64,000 nt of DNA from positions 2,392,001 to 2,456,000 of the forward strand of contig NZ_CP023865.1 of NCBI RefSeq assembly GCF_003711105.1, written 5' to 3'. This stretch comes from Actinoplanes teichomyceticus ATCC 31121. Its GTDB lineage: Bacteria > Actinomycetota > Actinomycetes > Mycobacteriales > Micromonosporaceae. The notes beneath the pieces were generated by a model, which did not search any database, had not been told where the DNA came from, and saw nothing but the letters and a program-made list of their open reading frames with translations. Both the position numbers and the translations under genes were made by a program. Shown one piece after another: positions 53,632 through 63,749 of this stretch. Each line of letters starts with the position of its first letter. Within the stretch, counting starts at the first letter, position 1.

Positions 53632-56600
53632 ATGAAATCGATCGGCGGCTCCCTCGCTGCCTCACCCCTCCGGCGGTGGCTGACCGTCGCCGGCACGTTG
53701 CTGCTGCCGCTCGGGGTGCTCGCCGTGCCCGCCACGGCGCACGCCGCGCCCCGGCCCGGCGACTTCCGCTCCTCCGTCGAGTCCGCCGACCCGCAACCCG
53801 CGGCCAGCACCGCCGAGGTCGACGCGACAGGCGCGCCGATCCAGGGCAATCTGACCGGATCGATCCGCGCCGGGCTGCCCGGCAGCGTGCGGGATCGGGT
53901 CACCGAGGTGACCGCCAGCGCCGAGAACGCGCCGAACGAGACCGCGGTCAAGCTCGCCGACGGCGACACGTCGACCAAGTGGCTGGCGTTCAGCCCGACC
54001 GGCTGGGCCGCCTACCGCCTGGCCACCCCGGCAACCGTCGTGAAGTACTCGCTGACCTCGGCGAACGACGCGCCCGGCCGGGACCCCAGGGACTTCGTCC
54101 TCCAAGGCTCGGCCGACGGCGCCGGCTGGACCGACCTGGACAGGCGGACCGGGCAGAGCTTCAGCGGGCGGTTCGCCACCAACACCTACACCTTCACCAA
54201 CACCACGCCGTACGCCTACTACCGGCTCACCATCACCGCGAACTCCGGTGACTCGCTGATCCAGCTCGCCGACTGGGACCTCAGCGACGGCACGGACGTC
54301 CGGCCGCCGGCCACCCCGATGGTCAGCGTGGTCGGATCCGGCCCGGTACGCGGCGCCAACATGAAGCCGGGCGCCGGGTTCACCGGGGTGGCGTCGCTGC
54401 GGTACGCCGGTGGCGCCCTGGCCGCCGGCCGGTCCTACGCGACGAACCGGCTGTTCGACGTGCACATCCCGGTCGGGCCGAAGACCCGGCTCAGCTACCG
54501 GATCTTCCCCGAGCTCACCGGCGAGGACCTGCGCTACCCGGCCACGTACGCGGCGGTCGACCTGCACTTCACCGACGGCAGCTACCTCAGCCGGCGGGCC
54601 CCGCTCGACCAGCACGGCTACCCGCTCACCGCGGCCGGCCAGGGCGCGGCGAAGGTGCTGTACGCCGACGAGTGGAACGCGGTGCAGTCCGACATCGGCG
54701 CGGTCGCGAACGGCAAGACGATCGACCGGATCCTGCTCGCCTACGACAACCCGGCCGCCACCGCCGCCACCCGCTTCCAGGGCTGGCTCGACGACGTGAC
54801 GATCACCGGGACCCCGGCGCCGGTCGACGGCTCCACCCCGGGCTACGTCGACACGCGCCGCGGCACGAACGCCTCCGGCGGTTTCTCCCGCGGCAACAAC
54901 CTGCCGATCACGGCGTTGCCGAACGGGTTCAACTTCCTCACGCCGGTCACCAACGCCACCAGCGACTCGTGGGAGTACGTGTACCAGCGCGGCAACAACG
55001 CCGCCAACCTGCCGATGCTGCAGGGGCTGGCGATCTCGCACGAGCCGAGCCCGTGGATGGGCGACCGCAACCAGATGTCGGTCATGCCGGTGCCGGCCGG
55101 CGGCAACCTCACCGGCCAGCCGAGCGAGCGGGCGCTGGCCTTCCGCCACGACGACGAGACCGCCCGGCCCGACCTGTACCGGGTCGAGCTGCAGAACGGC
55201 CTGATCGCGCGGATGTCGCCGACCGACCACGGCGGCATCCTGGAGTTCACCTTCGCCCCCGGCGCGGCCACCGGCAGCCTGGTCTTCCAGAACGGCACGT
55301 TCACCATCGGCACGGACGGCGCCGTCACCGGCTGGGTGGACAATGGCAGCGGCCTGTCCGCCGGCCGCAGCCGGATGTTCTACGCCGGCACGTTCGACCG
55401 CGCGCCGACCGGCTCGGCGGCCACCTCCGCCACCTTCGACCTCGCGGCGAGCCCGCGGGTGACGCTGCGGTTCGCGACGTCGTTCCTCTCCCTGGAGCAG
55501 GCCCGCCACAACCTCGGCCTGGAGGTCGCCGGCCGTAGCTTCGAGCAGGTCCACGCGGCCGCGACCGCGGCGTGGCAGGACCGCCTGGACCGGATCGAGG
55601 TGCGCGGCGCCACCGAGACACAGCTGGTCACCCTGTACTCCAACCTGTACCGGCTCAACCTGTACCCCAACTCGCAGTCGGAGAACACCGGCACCGCCGC
55701 GCAGCCACGCTGGCAGTACGCGAGCCCGGTGTCCGCGCCGACCGGCACGTCGACCGCGACCACCACCGGCGCGAAGATCGTCGACGGCCAGATCTACGTC
55801 AACAACGGCTTCTGGGACACCTACCGCACCGTGTGGCCGGCGTACTCGCTGCTGTACCCGGACGTCGCCGCCAAGATCGCCGACGGGTTCGTCCAGCACT
55901 ACCGGGACGGCGGCTGGATCGCCCGCTGGTCGTCGCCCGGTTACGCCGACCTGATGACCGGCACCAGCGCGGACGTCGCGCTCGCCGAGGCGTACCTCAA
56001 CGGGGTCGACCTGCCCGACCCGCTGGCCGCCTACGACGCGGCGGTCAAGGACGCGACGGTCGCCTCCGGGCGCGCCGCCGTCGGCCGCAAGGGCATCGAG
56101 ACGTCGCTGTTCCTGGGCTACACGCCGACCTCGACCGGCGAGTCGGTGTCCTGGGCGCTGGAGGGCTTCGTCAACGACTACGGCATCGGCAACATGGCCG
56201 CCGCGCTGGCCAGGGACCCGGCCACGCCGAAGGCCCGGCGGGCCCGGCTGGCCGAGGAGTCGCGGTACTTCCTGGAACGCGCCCGTAACTACGTCCACCT
56301 GTTCGACGCCCGCAGCGGGTTCTTCCAGGGCCGTGACGCCGCCGGCAACTTCCTCGACGGCGACCCGCTGGACTGGGGCGGCGTCTACACCGAGACCAAC
56401 GGCTGGAACTTCGCGTTCACCGCGCCGCAGGACGGTCGGGGGCTGGCCAACCTGTACGGCGGCCGCAAGGCGCTGGAGCGCAAGCTCGACGAGTTCTTCG
56501 CCACCCCGGAGAAGGCCGACCACCCCGGCGGGTACGGCGGCATCATCCACGAGATGCTGGAGGCGCGGGCGGTCCGGATGGGCCAGCTCGGCATGAGCAA

Positions 56601-58785
56601 CCAGCCGTCCCACCACATCCCCTACATGTACGCCTACACCGGCGCGCCGGCGAAGACGCAGGCCATCGTGCGGGAGATCCTCCAGCGCCTGTACGTGGGC
56701 GGCGAGATCGGCCAGGGCTACCTCGGCGACGAGGACAACGGCGAGATGTCGGCGTGGTACGTGCTCAGCTCGCTGGGCCTCTACCCGCTGCAGGTCGGGT
56801 CGTCGCAGTGGGTCGTGGGCTCGCCGCAGTTCACCCGGATGACCGTGCGCCGCGCCGGCGGCGACATCGTGGTCACGGCGGACGGCAACAGCACCCGCAA
56901 CGTCCACGTGCAGAGCGTGAAGGTCAACGGGAAGCCGCAGCGCGGCGTCTCCATCGACTCGTCGGTTCTCGCCCGCGGCGGCACCGTCGAGTTCCGGATG
57001 GGCCCGCACCCGTCGTCGTGGGGGACCGGCGCCGACGCCGCGCCGAAGTCGCTGACCAGGGGAGACCAGCCCCCCAAGCCGTTGCAGGACACCACCGGTC
57101 CGGGTCTGGGCGCGGCGACCGCCGGCGTCCAGGACGCGGCGAGGCTGTTCGACGACTCGTCGGCCACGCAGATGACGTTCCCCTCCGGCACGCCGCAGGT
57201 GGACTGGTCGTACCGGGGCGGCCGGCAGGCGCCGACCTACTACACCCTCACCTCGGGCGCGAAGCCTGGCGATCCGAGCGACTGGAAGCTGCAGGGCTCC
57301 CGCGACGGGATCACCTGGACCACGGTGGACTCCCGGCGTGGCGAGACGTTCGCCTGGCGCAACCAGACCCGGCCGTTCCGGATCGACCGGCCCGGGCGCT
57401 ACACCCGGTTCCGCCTCGCGGTCACCGGCACCACCGGCGCCGAACAGGCCAATCTCGCCGAGATCGAGCTGCTCGCCGGCGGGGACGTGCAGCTCGGGGG
57501 TGGCTCCGTCGCGGTGACCGGGGCGAGCGGCGTGGCGGCGCGCTCCGGCGCCGAGGTGTCCGTCCCGCTGGCCACCGTCACCGGCGGCGCCGCCGGCACC
57601 TACCGGGCCACCATCGACTGGGGCGACGGCTCGCCGGTCAGCACCGGCGCCACGACCCTGAGCTCGCGGGCGGTGTACCGGGTGAGCGGCTCGCACACGT
57701 ACGCCCGGCCCGGTCACTACCAGGCCGCCGTCACGGTGACCGACGGGACCGGCCAGGACTCCGCCACGGTCGGCGTGGACGTGGCGTACGTGCCGGAGTC
57801 CGGCCTCACCGCCGCGTTCGACACCGTCTGCATCGGCGACGACGGCGTGCTCGGCGCGAACTGCGACGCCAAGTCGTGGGCGTACTCCCGGGCCGCGCTC
57901 GCGGCGGCCGGCGTCACCCAGGGGCAGCCGGTGTCCGTGCCCGGGACCGGACTGCGGTTCACGCTGCCGGCGACCCCGGCCGGGCAACCCGACGACGCGA
58001 CCGGCAACGGCCGGACGATCGAGCTGAACCTGCCGGCCGACGCGCGCACCATCGCGTTCATCGGCGCCGGCACCCAGGGCGACCAGAGCACCACCGGCAC
58101 GGCGACGTTCAGCGACGGCAGCACCGCGGCCATCGACATCCGGATGAGCGACTGGACCCTGGGCGGCAACCCCACCGGCACGCCGTCGTACGGCAACATC
58201 GTCGTGGCCCGGGCCGGGTACCGGCTGCACGGCACCGACCGGGACAGCGCGCAGCCGTTCCTGTTCGCCACCGCCCCGTACCGGATCCCGGAGGGCAAGA
58301 CCCTGGTCTCGGTGACCCTGCCGAAGCAGACCGGTGACCCCGGCTCGGCCGGCCGCATCCACGTGTTCGCGGTCGCCGACGACGGCACGCCGCGCCCGGA
58401 GCTGGCGCTGACCGCGGCGGCCGACCGGACGGCCACCGCGGGGCAGGAGCTGTCCGCCGCGCTGGGTGCGGTGACCGGCGGCGTCCCCGGCGCCACCGGC
58501 TACCACGCCCGCGTGCAGTGGGGCGACGGCACGGTCCCGGAGAACGCCACGGTGGACGCCGCCGGCGCGATCGGCGGGAAGCACACGTACGCCCGGCCGG
58601 GCACCTACCGGGTGCACGTCACCGCGTGGGACCGGCTGTCCAGCGGCACGGCCACGTTCACCGTGACGGTGGCCGCGGCGGGGACGCGACCGGCCGTCTC
58701 GGCGTCGCGGTCCGCCACCGGCGCCGGCGTCGTCCCGGGCGCGACCGTCAGCGTGCCGGGGGCGGCGCGGCCGGCATCACGCTGA
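53632..58785 (+). CDS. Secreted GH92 alpha-mannosidase with F5/8C and PKD modules
   Basis: 1,717 residues. ATG 53632 follows GGAG and gives a signal peptide (LLLPLGVLAVPATAHA). The order is an F5/8-type C domain (about 70-215), a GH92 N-terminal region, and a GH92 catalytic domain (about 400-1120) beginning YVDTRRGTNASGGFSRGNN with the family hallmark GDEDNGEMSAWYVLSSLGLYP. Then come a second F5/8C domain (1145-1280), a PKD domain (IDWGDGSPV, SHTYARPGHYQ), an NPCBM-like domain (1395-1580) and a last PKD-like domain. GH92 enzymes are calcium-dependent exo-alpha-mannosidases acting on N-glycans and fungal mannans. A palindrome upstream suggests sugar-responsive repression. Confidence 0.93.
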   Translation: MKSIGGSLAASPLRRWLTVAGTLLLPLGVLAVPATAHAAPRPGDFRSSVESADPQPAASTAEVDATGAPIQGNLTGSIRAGLPGSVRDRVTEVTASAENAPNETAVKLADGDTSTKWLAFSPTGWAAYRLATPATVVKYSLTSANDAPGRDPRDFVLQGSADGAGWTDLDRRTGQSFSGRFATNTYTFTNTTPYAYYRLTITANSGDSLIQLADWDLSDGTDVRPPATPMVSVVGSGPVRGANMKPGAGFTGVASLRYAGGALAAGRSYATNRLFDVHIPVGPKTRLSYRIFPELTGEDLRYPATYAAVDLHFTDGSYLSRRAPLDQHGYPLTAAGQGAAKVLYADEWNAVQSDIGAVANGKTIDRILLAYDNPAATAATRFQGWLDDVTITGTPAPVDGSTPGYVDTRRGTNASGGFSRGNNLPITALPNGFNFLTPVTNATSDSWEYVYQRGNNAANLPMLQGLAISHEPSPWMGDRNQMSVMPVPAGGNLTGQPSERALAFRHDDETARPDLYRVELQNGLIARMSPTDHGGILEFTFAPGAATGSLVFQNGTFTIGTDGAVTGWVDNGSGLSAGRSRMFYAGTFDRAPTGSAATSATFDLAASPRVTLRFATSFLSLEQARHNLGLEVAGRSFEQVHAAATAAWQDRLDRIEVRGATETQLVTLYSNLYRLNLYPNSQSENTGTAAQPRWQYASPVSAPTGTSTATTTGAKIVDGQIYVNNGFWDTYRTVWPAYSLLYPDVAAKIADGFVQHYRDGGWIARWSSPGYADLMTGTSADVALAEAYLNGVDLPDPLAAYDAAVKDATVASGRAAVGRKGIETSLFLGYTPTSTGESVSWALEGFVNDYGIGNMAAALARDPATPKARRARLAEESRYFLERARNYVHLFDARSGFFQGRDAAGNFLDGDPLDWGGVYTETNGWNFAFTAPQDGRGLANLYGGRKALERKLDEFFATPEKADHPGGYGGIIHEMLEARAVRMGQLGMSNQPSHHIPYMYAYTGAPAKTQAIVREILQRLYVGGEIGQGYLGDEDNGEMSAWYVLSSLGLYPLQVGSSQWVVGSPQFTRMTVRRAGGDIVVTADGNSTRNVHVQSVKVNGKPQRGVSIDSSVLARGGTVEFRMGPHPSSWGTGADAAPKSLTRGDQPPKPLQDTTGPGLGAATAGVQDAARLFDDSSATQMTFPSGTPQVDWSYRGGRQAPTYYTLTSGAKPGDPSDWKLQGSRDGITWTTVDSRRGETFAWRNQTRPFRIDRPGRYTRFRLAVTGTTGAEQANLAEIELLAGGDVQLGGGSVAVTGASGVAARSGAEVSVPLATVTGGAAGTYRATIDWGDGSPVSTGATTLSSRAVYRVSGSHTYARPGHYQAAVTVTDGTGQDSATVGVDVAYVPESGLTAAFDTVCIGDDGVLGANCDAKSWAYSRAALAAAGVTQGQPVSVPGTGLRFTLPATPAGQPDDATGNGRTIELNLPADARTIAFIGAGTQGDQSTTGTATFSDGSTAAIDIRMSDWTLGGNPTGTPSYGNIVVARAGYRLHGTDRDSAQPFLFATAPYRIPEGKTLVSVTLPKQTGDPGSAGRIHVFAVADDGTPRPELALTAAADRTATAGQELSAALGAVTGGVPGATGYHARVQWGDGTVPENATVDAAGAIGGKHTYARPGTYRVHVTAWDRLSSGTATFTVTVAAAGTRPAVSASRSATGAGVVPGATVSVPGAARPASR

Positions 58786-58819
58786 CGGGCGCCGAGTCGG
58801 CGACCCGGGTGGGACTGCC

Positions 58820-58848
58820 GAGCCCTGGTCACCGGGTGACCGGGGCTC
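58820..58848. terminator. Hairpin between convergent GH92 and CorA-like genes
   Basis: Stem 58820-58832 with 58836-58848 (13 bp, one G-U pair when transcribed) and a CGG loop, 34 nt after the GH92 stop and before the convergent gene end at 58906. Confidence 0.82.
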
Positions 58849-58905
58849 GGCGGACGTACCCGCCGGGGAGCGCGCCGCCACGGCCCGCTCCCCGGCGGCG
58901 CCCGG

Positions 58906-60126
58906 TCAGCCCCGGGGGCGCCGGGACTGCGCGCGCACCACCAGGATCAGCCCGACACTCATCAGCCCGGCCAGCATCGAACCCAGCAGCATGTACCACA
59001 GCCCGGCCCGCGCGTCGGCGCCCGGCAGGCCCTTGACGTTCGCCCCGTAGAACGCGGCGATCAGCCCGGGAGCCACGAAGACGGCGGCCAGGATGCCCAC
59101 GGTGGCCTGGAACACGCCGTCGCGATCCGCCCGCTCCTGGGCCAGCCGGAACTGCTGGCCCGAGGTGGCGTTCGCGATGAGGTCGAACGACTGCCGGACC
59201 GCCCGGCGCTGCCCCTGCGACTGCGTCAGGAACCGCTCGCAGCTCTGCCTGACCAGTTCCCGGATGTCGTCGGTCATCCCGGGTTGGATGTCCTTGCGGC
59301 GCACCAGGGTGCGGATGGCGTCACGGTTGAGCGTGGCGCCGCGCCCGAGCAGGGCGAGGTGACGCTGCAACCGGTCGAGATCCGGGCCGACGAACAGGCC
59401 GCCGTCGCCGGACGCCTGCTCCAGGAAATAGTTCTCCCAGGTCTCCAGTTCCAGATCGACCGAGTCCACCGACCACTCGATGTGTCCCACCACCGCCTCC
59501 AGGAAGCGGGTCATCCGGGCGTGGCCGTCGCCGCCGCGCACCCCGTCCGACGCCCTCCGGTCGGGCAGCCCCCACGTGCGGTACGGCGAGCCCTCCCCGC
59601 CGGACCGGGCCGTCCAGACGATGACACACCAGCGGGCGGCCCAGACGATCCGGGCGTGCCGGTAGTACGCCACCGGGTCGGCGGTGGCGTCGCCCTGCCG
59701 CCAGTTCACCGACGGGACCAGCACGTCGAACCACGACGCGCCCTCGCCGGCCAGGGCCGGCGGCACGGGCGAGATCCACTCGGCGTGCCAGGGCATGGGT
59801 CGCCGGGCCAGCTCGTCCGCCAGGGCGGTCAGCTCGTCCACCGCCTCGGCCGGAAGCAGCTGCGCGAGGATCAGCCGCACGGCGCCGGTCGTCTCCGGCC
59901 CGGGCTCGCCGATCTCCAGGTCCCATCCGTCGGCGCCGGGGGCGAGCAGGGTGGTCAGGTCGGCCCCGTCGGTGATCCACCCGGACCCCAGCAGCTCGTG
60001 CCGGAAGTTGTCGGTCTCGGGGATCGTCCGGTTGCGCCGCGCGATGTCCGCGCGGGCGCCGGTGACCAGGCGCAACTCCTCGTCGCCGCGGGTGACGCGC
60101 AGCTCGCAGGTGGCCGGCGGCGTCAT
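58906..60126 (-). CDS. CorA-like membrane protein with GAN in place of GMN
   Basis: 406 residues from ATG 60126, which overlaps the stop of the glycosyltransferase gene (ATGA). A large soluble N-terminal domain, a long helical part and two C-terminal membrane helices match the CorA/ZntB 2-TM-GxN family. The selectivity motif after the first helix reads YGAN (about 360-363) where magnesium channels have YGMN. A different ion or a regulatory role is possible. It is coupled to a GT2 gene, an uncommon partner. Confidence 0.8.
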   Translation of the reverse strand: MTPPATCELRVTRGDEELRLVTGARADIARRNRTIPETDNFRHELLGSGWITDGADLTTLLAPGADGWDLEIGEPGPETTGAVRLILAQLLPAEAVDELTALADELARRPMPWHAEWISPVPPALAGEGASWFDVLVPSVNWRQGDATADPVAYYRHARIVWAARWCVIVWTARSGGEGSPYRTWGLPDRRASDGVRGGDGHARMTRFLEAVVGHIEWSVDSVDLELETWENYFLEQASGDGGLFVGPDLDRLQRHLALLGRGATLNRDAIRTLVRRKDIQPGMTDDIRELVRQSCERFLTQSQGQRRAVRQSFDLIANATSGQQFRLAQERADRDGVFQATVGILAAVFVAPGLIAAFYGANVKGLPGADARAGLWYMLLGSMLAGLMSVGLILVVRAQSRRPRG

Positions 60127-60968
60127 GCCGCGCGGACCTGACGCGCGATCTCCGCCTGCCATGCGGGCGTGGTGAAGGTGCTGATCTCCGCGGGCGTGGG
60201 CAGCGGTGGCTCCAGATCCCGCAGCGTCCGGGGATCGTCGCCGCGCAGGGTGCGCAGGGCGACCAGCCGGTGGTGGCTCCACCGGCGATAGTCCTCCCGG
60301 TTGGCCTCGAACCGGGCGGACCGCACCGTCTGCCCGGCGTGCTGCCGGTAGAGGTAGACCGGGCGTGGCTCGTACCAACCCGGGACGAACGTCGAGACGG
60401 CGAAGAGGACATCCTGGTCCTCCATCTCGGTTCCGGCCGGCCACCCGCCGGCCGCGAGGAGCCACGTGCGGTCGTACATCGCCGCGCCGGGGTGGAAGAA
60501 CAGGTTCTTGTGCAGCCGCCAGACCTCCTCCGGACGGCCGCGCGGCACCGGCCCGGGCGCGTAGGGGCGGCGCGTGAACCTGGCCAGCCGCTTGCCGTCC
60601 GGGAAGAGATCGATGCTCTCGCCGAAGGCGTATCCGAGGTCGGGCCGCTCCCGCAACGGCTCGCACAGTCGCGCCAGGGCGTCCGGGAAGTACTCGTCGT
60701 CCGCGTCGAGCGGGGCCACCCACCGGCCGGCGGAGCGCAGCAGGGCGCGGTTGCGCGTCGCGCTGATGCCCAGCCGCTCACCGTTGGCGGCCACCCGTAC
60801 CCGGTGGTCCGTCGCCGCGCCCGGGATCCGCTGCTCGACCGGCTCGTCGGCGGCGCCGTCGATCTGGATCAGCCACTCCCAGTCGACGTCCTGCCGCAGC
60901 AACGCGTCGTAGGCCCGGGCCAGCAGGTCGACGTGATGCGGAAGAGCCGGCGTGATGACGCTGATCAT
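60123..60968 (-). CDS. GT2-family glycosyltransferase
   Basis: 281 residues. GT-A fold start MISVITPALPHHVDLLARAYDAL, NGERLGISATRNRAL, and the metal motif PLDADDEYFPDALARL. The length is that of a single-domain soluble GT2. It adds sugars from a nucleotide donor; the acceptor is unknown. It is the first gene of a two-gene unit with the CorA-like protein. Confidence 0.88.
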   Translation of the reverse strand: MISVITPALPHHVDLLARAYDALLRQDVDWEWLIQIDGAADEPVEQRIPGAATDHRVRVAANGERLGISATRNRALLRSAGRWVAPLDADDEYFPDALARLCEPLRERPDLGYAFGESIDLFPDGKRLARFTRRPYAPGPVPRGRPEEVWRLHKNLFFHPGAAMYDRTWLLAAGGWPAGTEMEDQDVLFAVSTFVPGWYEPRPVYLYRQHAGQTVRSARFEANREDYRRWSHHRLVALRTLRGDDPRTLRDLEPPLPTPAEISTFTTPAWQAEIARQVRAA

Positions 60969-61291
60969 CCTTCGATCCTAGTCACGGCGTCGTGCCGGGC
61001 GCCGTCCGCAGAGGACGGTCCGAAGGCGACGGTCGGCGCCGGGCCGATCCGCTACCGGGCGGCTGCTGATCTCGGGGAGCCCCGATCCGGCGGGCGGTTC
61101 GACCGGTACGCCGGATGCCTCCGAGGCGGCCCGCCGCGTCGCCGCGAGCCGTGGCCGGGCCGGTCGGCGTATCGCCTTCCGTGTCGCCTGTGGCCACGGA
61201 CAGTCGTCGAGCCGGTACGGACCCGTCCCACCGTAGAAATCGGGGAGCGAACCGCCTACAGTGTGCGGACCGAGCGACCTAGGAGGGTGCC
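60969..61291. other. 323-bp divergent intergenic region
   Basis: Promoters of the GT2 gene (minus) and the DUF4173-like gene (plus) must lie here. Apart from the ribosome site AGGAGG at 61280-61285 I see no repeat, hairpin or operator of note. Confidence 0.5.
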
Positions 61292-63607
61292 GTGGCCGAG
61301 CTGCCACCGGAGCAACGAGATCCGACGGACCCGGCGCGGCCGGTGGCGGGCGCGCACACCGACGCGCCCGCCGCGCCCGCGCCCCCACTGCTGGTGATGC
61401 CGCCGACCGACGCGCTCCCGTCGATGGTGTGGCCGGGGCCGGACGGCGCGCCGGCGTGGGCGATCCCGGTCCAGATCCCCTCCGGCACGCGGGGATACGC
61501 CCTGTTCGTCCCGATGGTCCCGGTGCAGTCGCCGGCCACCACCGACCCGGCCGGCCCCGGCACGGCCCCAGCCACCGACCGGGTGGCCGACGAGGCCGTG
61601 CCGGGAAGCGCGACCGCCGCCCGGATGGCCACCGGGGCGGCGCCGGACAGCGCGGTCGCCGCCCGCCCGACGGTCACAGCCGGTCACCGCGAGCCGTCCG
61701 GCGCGACCGCCTCGGAGAAACCCGCCTCGGCGCAGCCCGGCCCGGCGCAGCCCGCCTCGGAGCAGCCCGGCTCGGAGCGGCCCGGCCCGGAGCGGCCCGG
61801 CCCGGCGCAGCCTGGCCCGGGGCAGCCGGGCTCGGCGCAGCCCGGCGCAGGTTCGCCCGGTGTGAAGGAGTCCGGCGCGGATCCGGCCGGTCCGGAGGGA
61901 TCGGGTGCCGGCCCGGCCGGGGGGAGCGGGGCCGGCACGACGGCGACCCGCCGGCCCGCCGCCACTCCCGCGCCCGCCGGGCCGACCCCCGAGTCACCCC
62001 GGCCGCGACCCGAACCGGCCCCGGCGTTCCTGACACGGAACGACCCGCGGACCGCCCCGCCACCCCCGCCGTTTCCCCGGGGCCCCTACAAGCCGGAACC
62101 GACGGCGTGGCAGCGGTTCCGCGACAAGCACTGGCCGGGCCCGGCCACGACCCGGGGCCGCGCCGTCCCGGCCGGTGTGCTCGCCGGGGCGCTGGGCTTC
62201 GCGTTCCTCGTGCCGCTGACCCGCACGGGCATCGGCTGGTTCCTCGGCTGGCTCGTGCTGACGCTGGGTGTCGTGGGCGCGGTCCGGCGATCCGCGGACC
62301 TGCCGCGCTCCGAGCGGTGGATCCGCTCCGGCTGGGCGGCCGCGGCGCTCGCCCTGCTGCTCGTCCCGGCCTTCCGCAACGCCTGGTGGCTGGTGACGTT
62401 CAGCGTGCTCGGCGCGCTCGGATGCGCGGCGCTGGCCATCGTGGGCGGCCGGCTGGTCCGGTCGATCCTGTTCAGCCTGGTGGCCACCCCGTACGCGGCG
62501 CTGCGCGGACTGCCCTGGGTCCGCCGGCACCTGCGGGGCGCCCGTGACCCGGGACTGGTCCGGCGGATCGGCTTCTCGGCCGCGCTCACCGTCGTGGTCC
62601 TGCTCGTCTTCGGCGCCCTGCTGTCCTCGGCCGACGTCGCGTTCTCGGCGTTGCTCGACGAGGCGGTGCCCGACCTCGACGGCGGGTCGGTGTTCCGCTG
62701 GATCTTCCTGGCCGTGACCGGTGCCCTGATCGCGGTGGCCGGCATCTACACCCTGTCGGCGCCGCCGGCCACGTCCAGCCTGGACACCCCCGGCCGGGGC
62801 CGGTTCGGGCTGATCGAATGGGCGCCGGCCGGCTCGGCCCTGGTGCTGCTGTTCGGCGGGTTCGTGGCGGTGCAGTTCACCGTGCTGTTCGGCGGGCGCC
62901 GGCACGTGCTGAGAACGTCCGGGCTCAGCTACGCCGAGTACGCCCGCAGCGGCTTCTGGCAGCTGGTCGCCGTCACGCTGCTGTCCCTGGCCGTGGTCGC
63001 CGCGCTGGCCCGGTGGGCCCGGCGGGACCAGCCGATCGACCGGGTCCTGCTGCGCGTCCTGCTCGGCCTGCTCTGCGGCCTGAGCGTGGTGATCGTGGCG
63101 TCCGCGCTGTCGCGCATGTGGGCGTACCAGAAGGTCTACAGCTTCACCGGGGAGCGGATCTTCGTGATGTCGTCCGAGATGCTCCTCGGCATCGTCTTCG
63201 TGCTGGTCGCGGCGGCCGGCGTGCGCTGGAACGGCCGGTGGATCCCGCGCGCCACGGTCGGGCTGGCCGTGCTCATGCTGCTCGGCCTCGCGGTCCTGGA
63301 CCCGGAGGGCTACGCGGCACGCCGCAACACGGTCCGCTACGAGCAGACCGGCAAGATCGACGCCTGGTACCTGCGGGCGCTCTCGGCCGACGCGACGCCG
63401 GCGCTGACCCGCCTGCCCGACCCGGTACGCCGGTGCACGTTGAGCTGGATCGCCGAGGACCTCGCCGAGCCGGACCCCTGGTACGCGTGGAACCTCGGCC
63501 GTTCGCGGGCCCGCGAGGCGCTGCGGGACCTGGGCCCGGGCGCGATCGGCGACCACGCCGACTGCCGCGCCGCCGACCAGTTCGACCTGCCCAAGAAGCG
63601 CCGCTGA
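61292..63607 (+). CDS. DUF4173-like polytopic membrane protein with Pro-rich N-terminus
   Basis: 771 residues from GTG 61292 with AGGAGG upstream. Residues 1-275 are disordered and Pro/Ala-rich, with short repeats (QPGPAQP, ERPGPERPG). From about 285 there are some ten membrane helices. SSADVAFSALLDEAVPDL and SGLSYAEYARSGFWQLVAVT are typical of the DUF4153/DUF4173 family, and the C-terminal 110 residues are soluble. The function of the family is unknown. Confidence 0.85.
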   Translation: MAELPPEQRDPTDPARPVAGAHTDAPAAPAPPLLVMPPTDALPSMVWPGPDGAPAWAIPVQIPSGTRGYALFVPMVPVQSPATTDPAGPGTAPATDRVADEAVPGSATAARMATGAAPDSAVAARPTVTAGHREPSGATASEKPASAQPGPAQPASEQPGSERPGPERPGPAQPGPGQPGSAQPGAGSPGVKESGADPAGPEGSGAGPAGGSGAGTTATRRPAATPAPAGPTPESPRPRPEPAPAFLTRNDPRTAPPPPPFPRGPYKPEPTAWQRFRDKHWPGPATTRGRAVPAGVLAGALGFAFLVPLTRTGIGWFLGWLVLTLGVVGAVRRSADLPRSERWIRSGWAAAALALLLVPAFRNAWWLVTFSVLGALGCAALAIVGGRLVRSILFSLVATPYAALRGLPWVRRHLRGARDPGLVRRIGFSAALTVVVLLVFGALLSSADVAFSALLDEAVPDLDGGSVFRWIFLAVTGALIAVAGIYTLSAPPATSSLDTPGRGRFGLIEWAPAGSALVLLFGGFVAVQFTVLFGGRRHVLRTSGLSYAEYARSGFWQLVAVTLLSLAVVAALARWARRDQPIDRVLLRVLLGLLCGLSVVIVASALSRMWAYQKVYSFTGERIFVMSSEMLLGIVFVLVAAAGVRWNGRWIPRATVGLAVLMLLGLAVLDPEGYAARRNTVRYEQTGKIDAWYLRALSADATPALTRLPDPVRRCTLSWIAEDLAEPDPWYAWNLGRSRAREALRDLGPGAIGDHADCRAADQFDLPKKRR

Positions 63608-63624
63608 GCGGCTCACCCGGCCCC

Positions 63625-63657
63625 GCGCCCGGCGCCCGCTCCGGCGGCGCCGGGCGC
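63625..63657 (+). terminator. Hairpin after DUF4173-like gene
   Basis: A perfect 12-bp stem (63625-63636 with 63646-63657) and a 9-nt loop, 18 nt past the stop codon. Confidence 0.82.
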
Positions 63658-63749
63658 GCCCCGTCAGCGGCGCGGGATGACCATCGGCCGCCGCGGCCGG
63701 ACCGTTCTGCCCGTGCGGCGCCGGCGGTGTCCGAGGCACGATCGTGTCC

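Noticed and set aside
58700..59036. Frameshift at the end of the GH92 gene near a run of five G
   Set aside because: Adding one base would extend a plausible peptide, but the extension would read through the hairpin at 58820-58848 and into the convergent gene.
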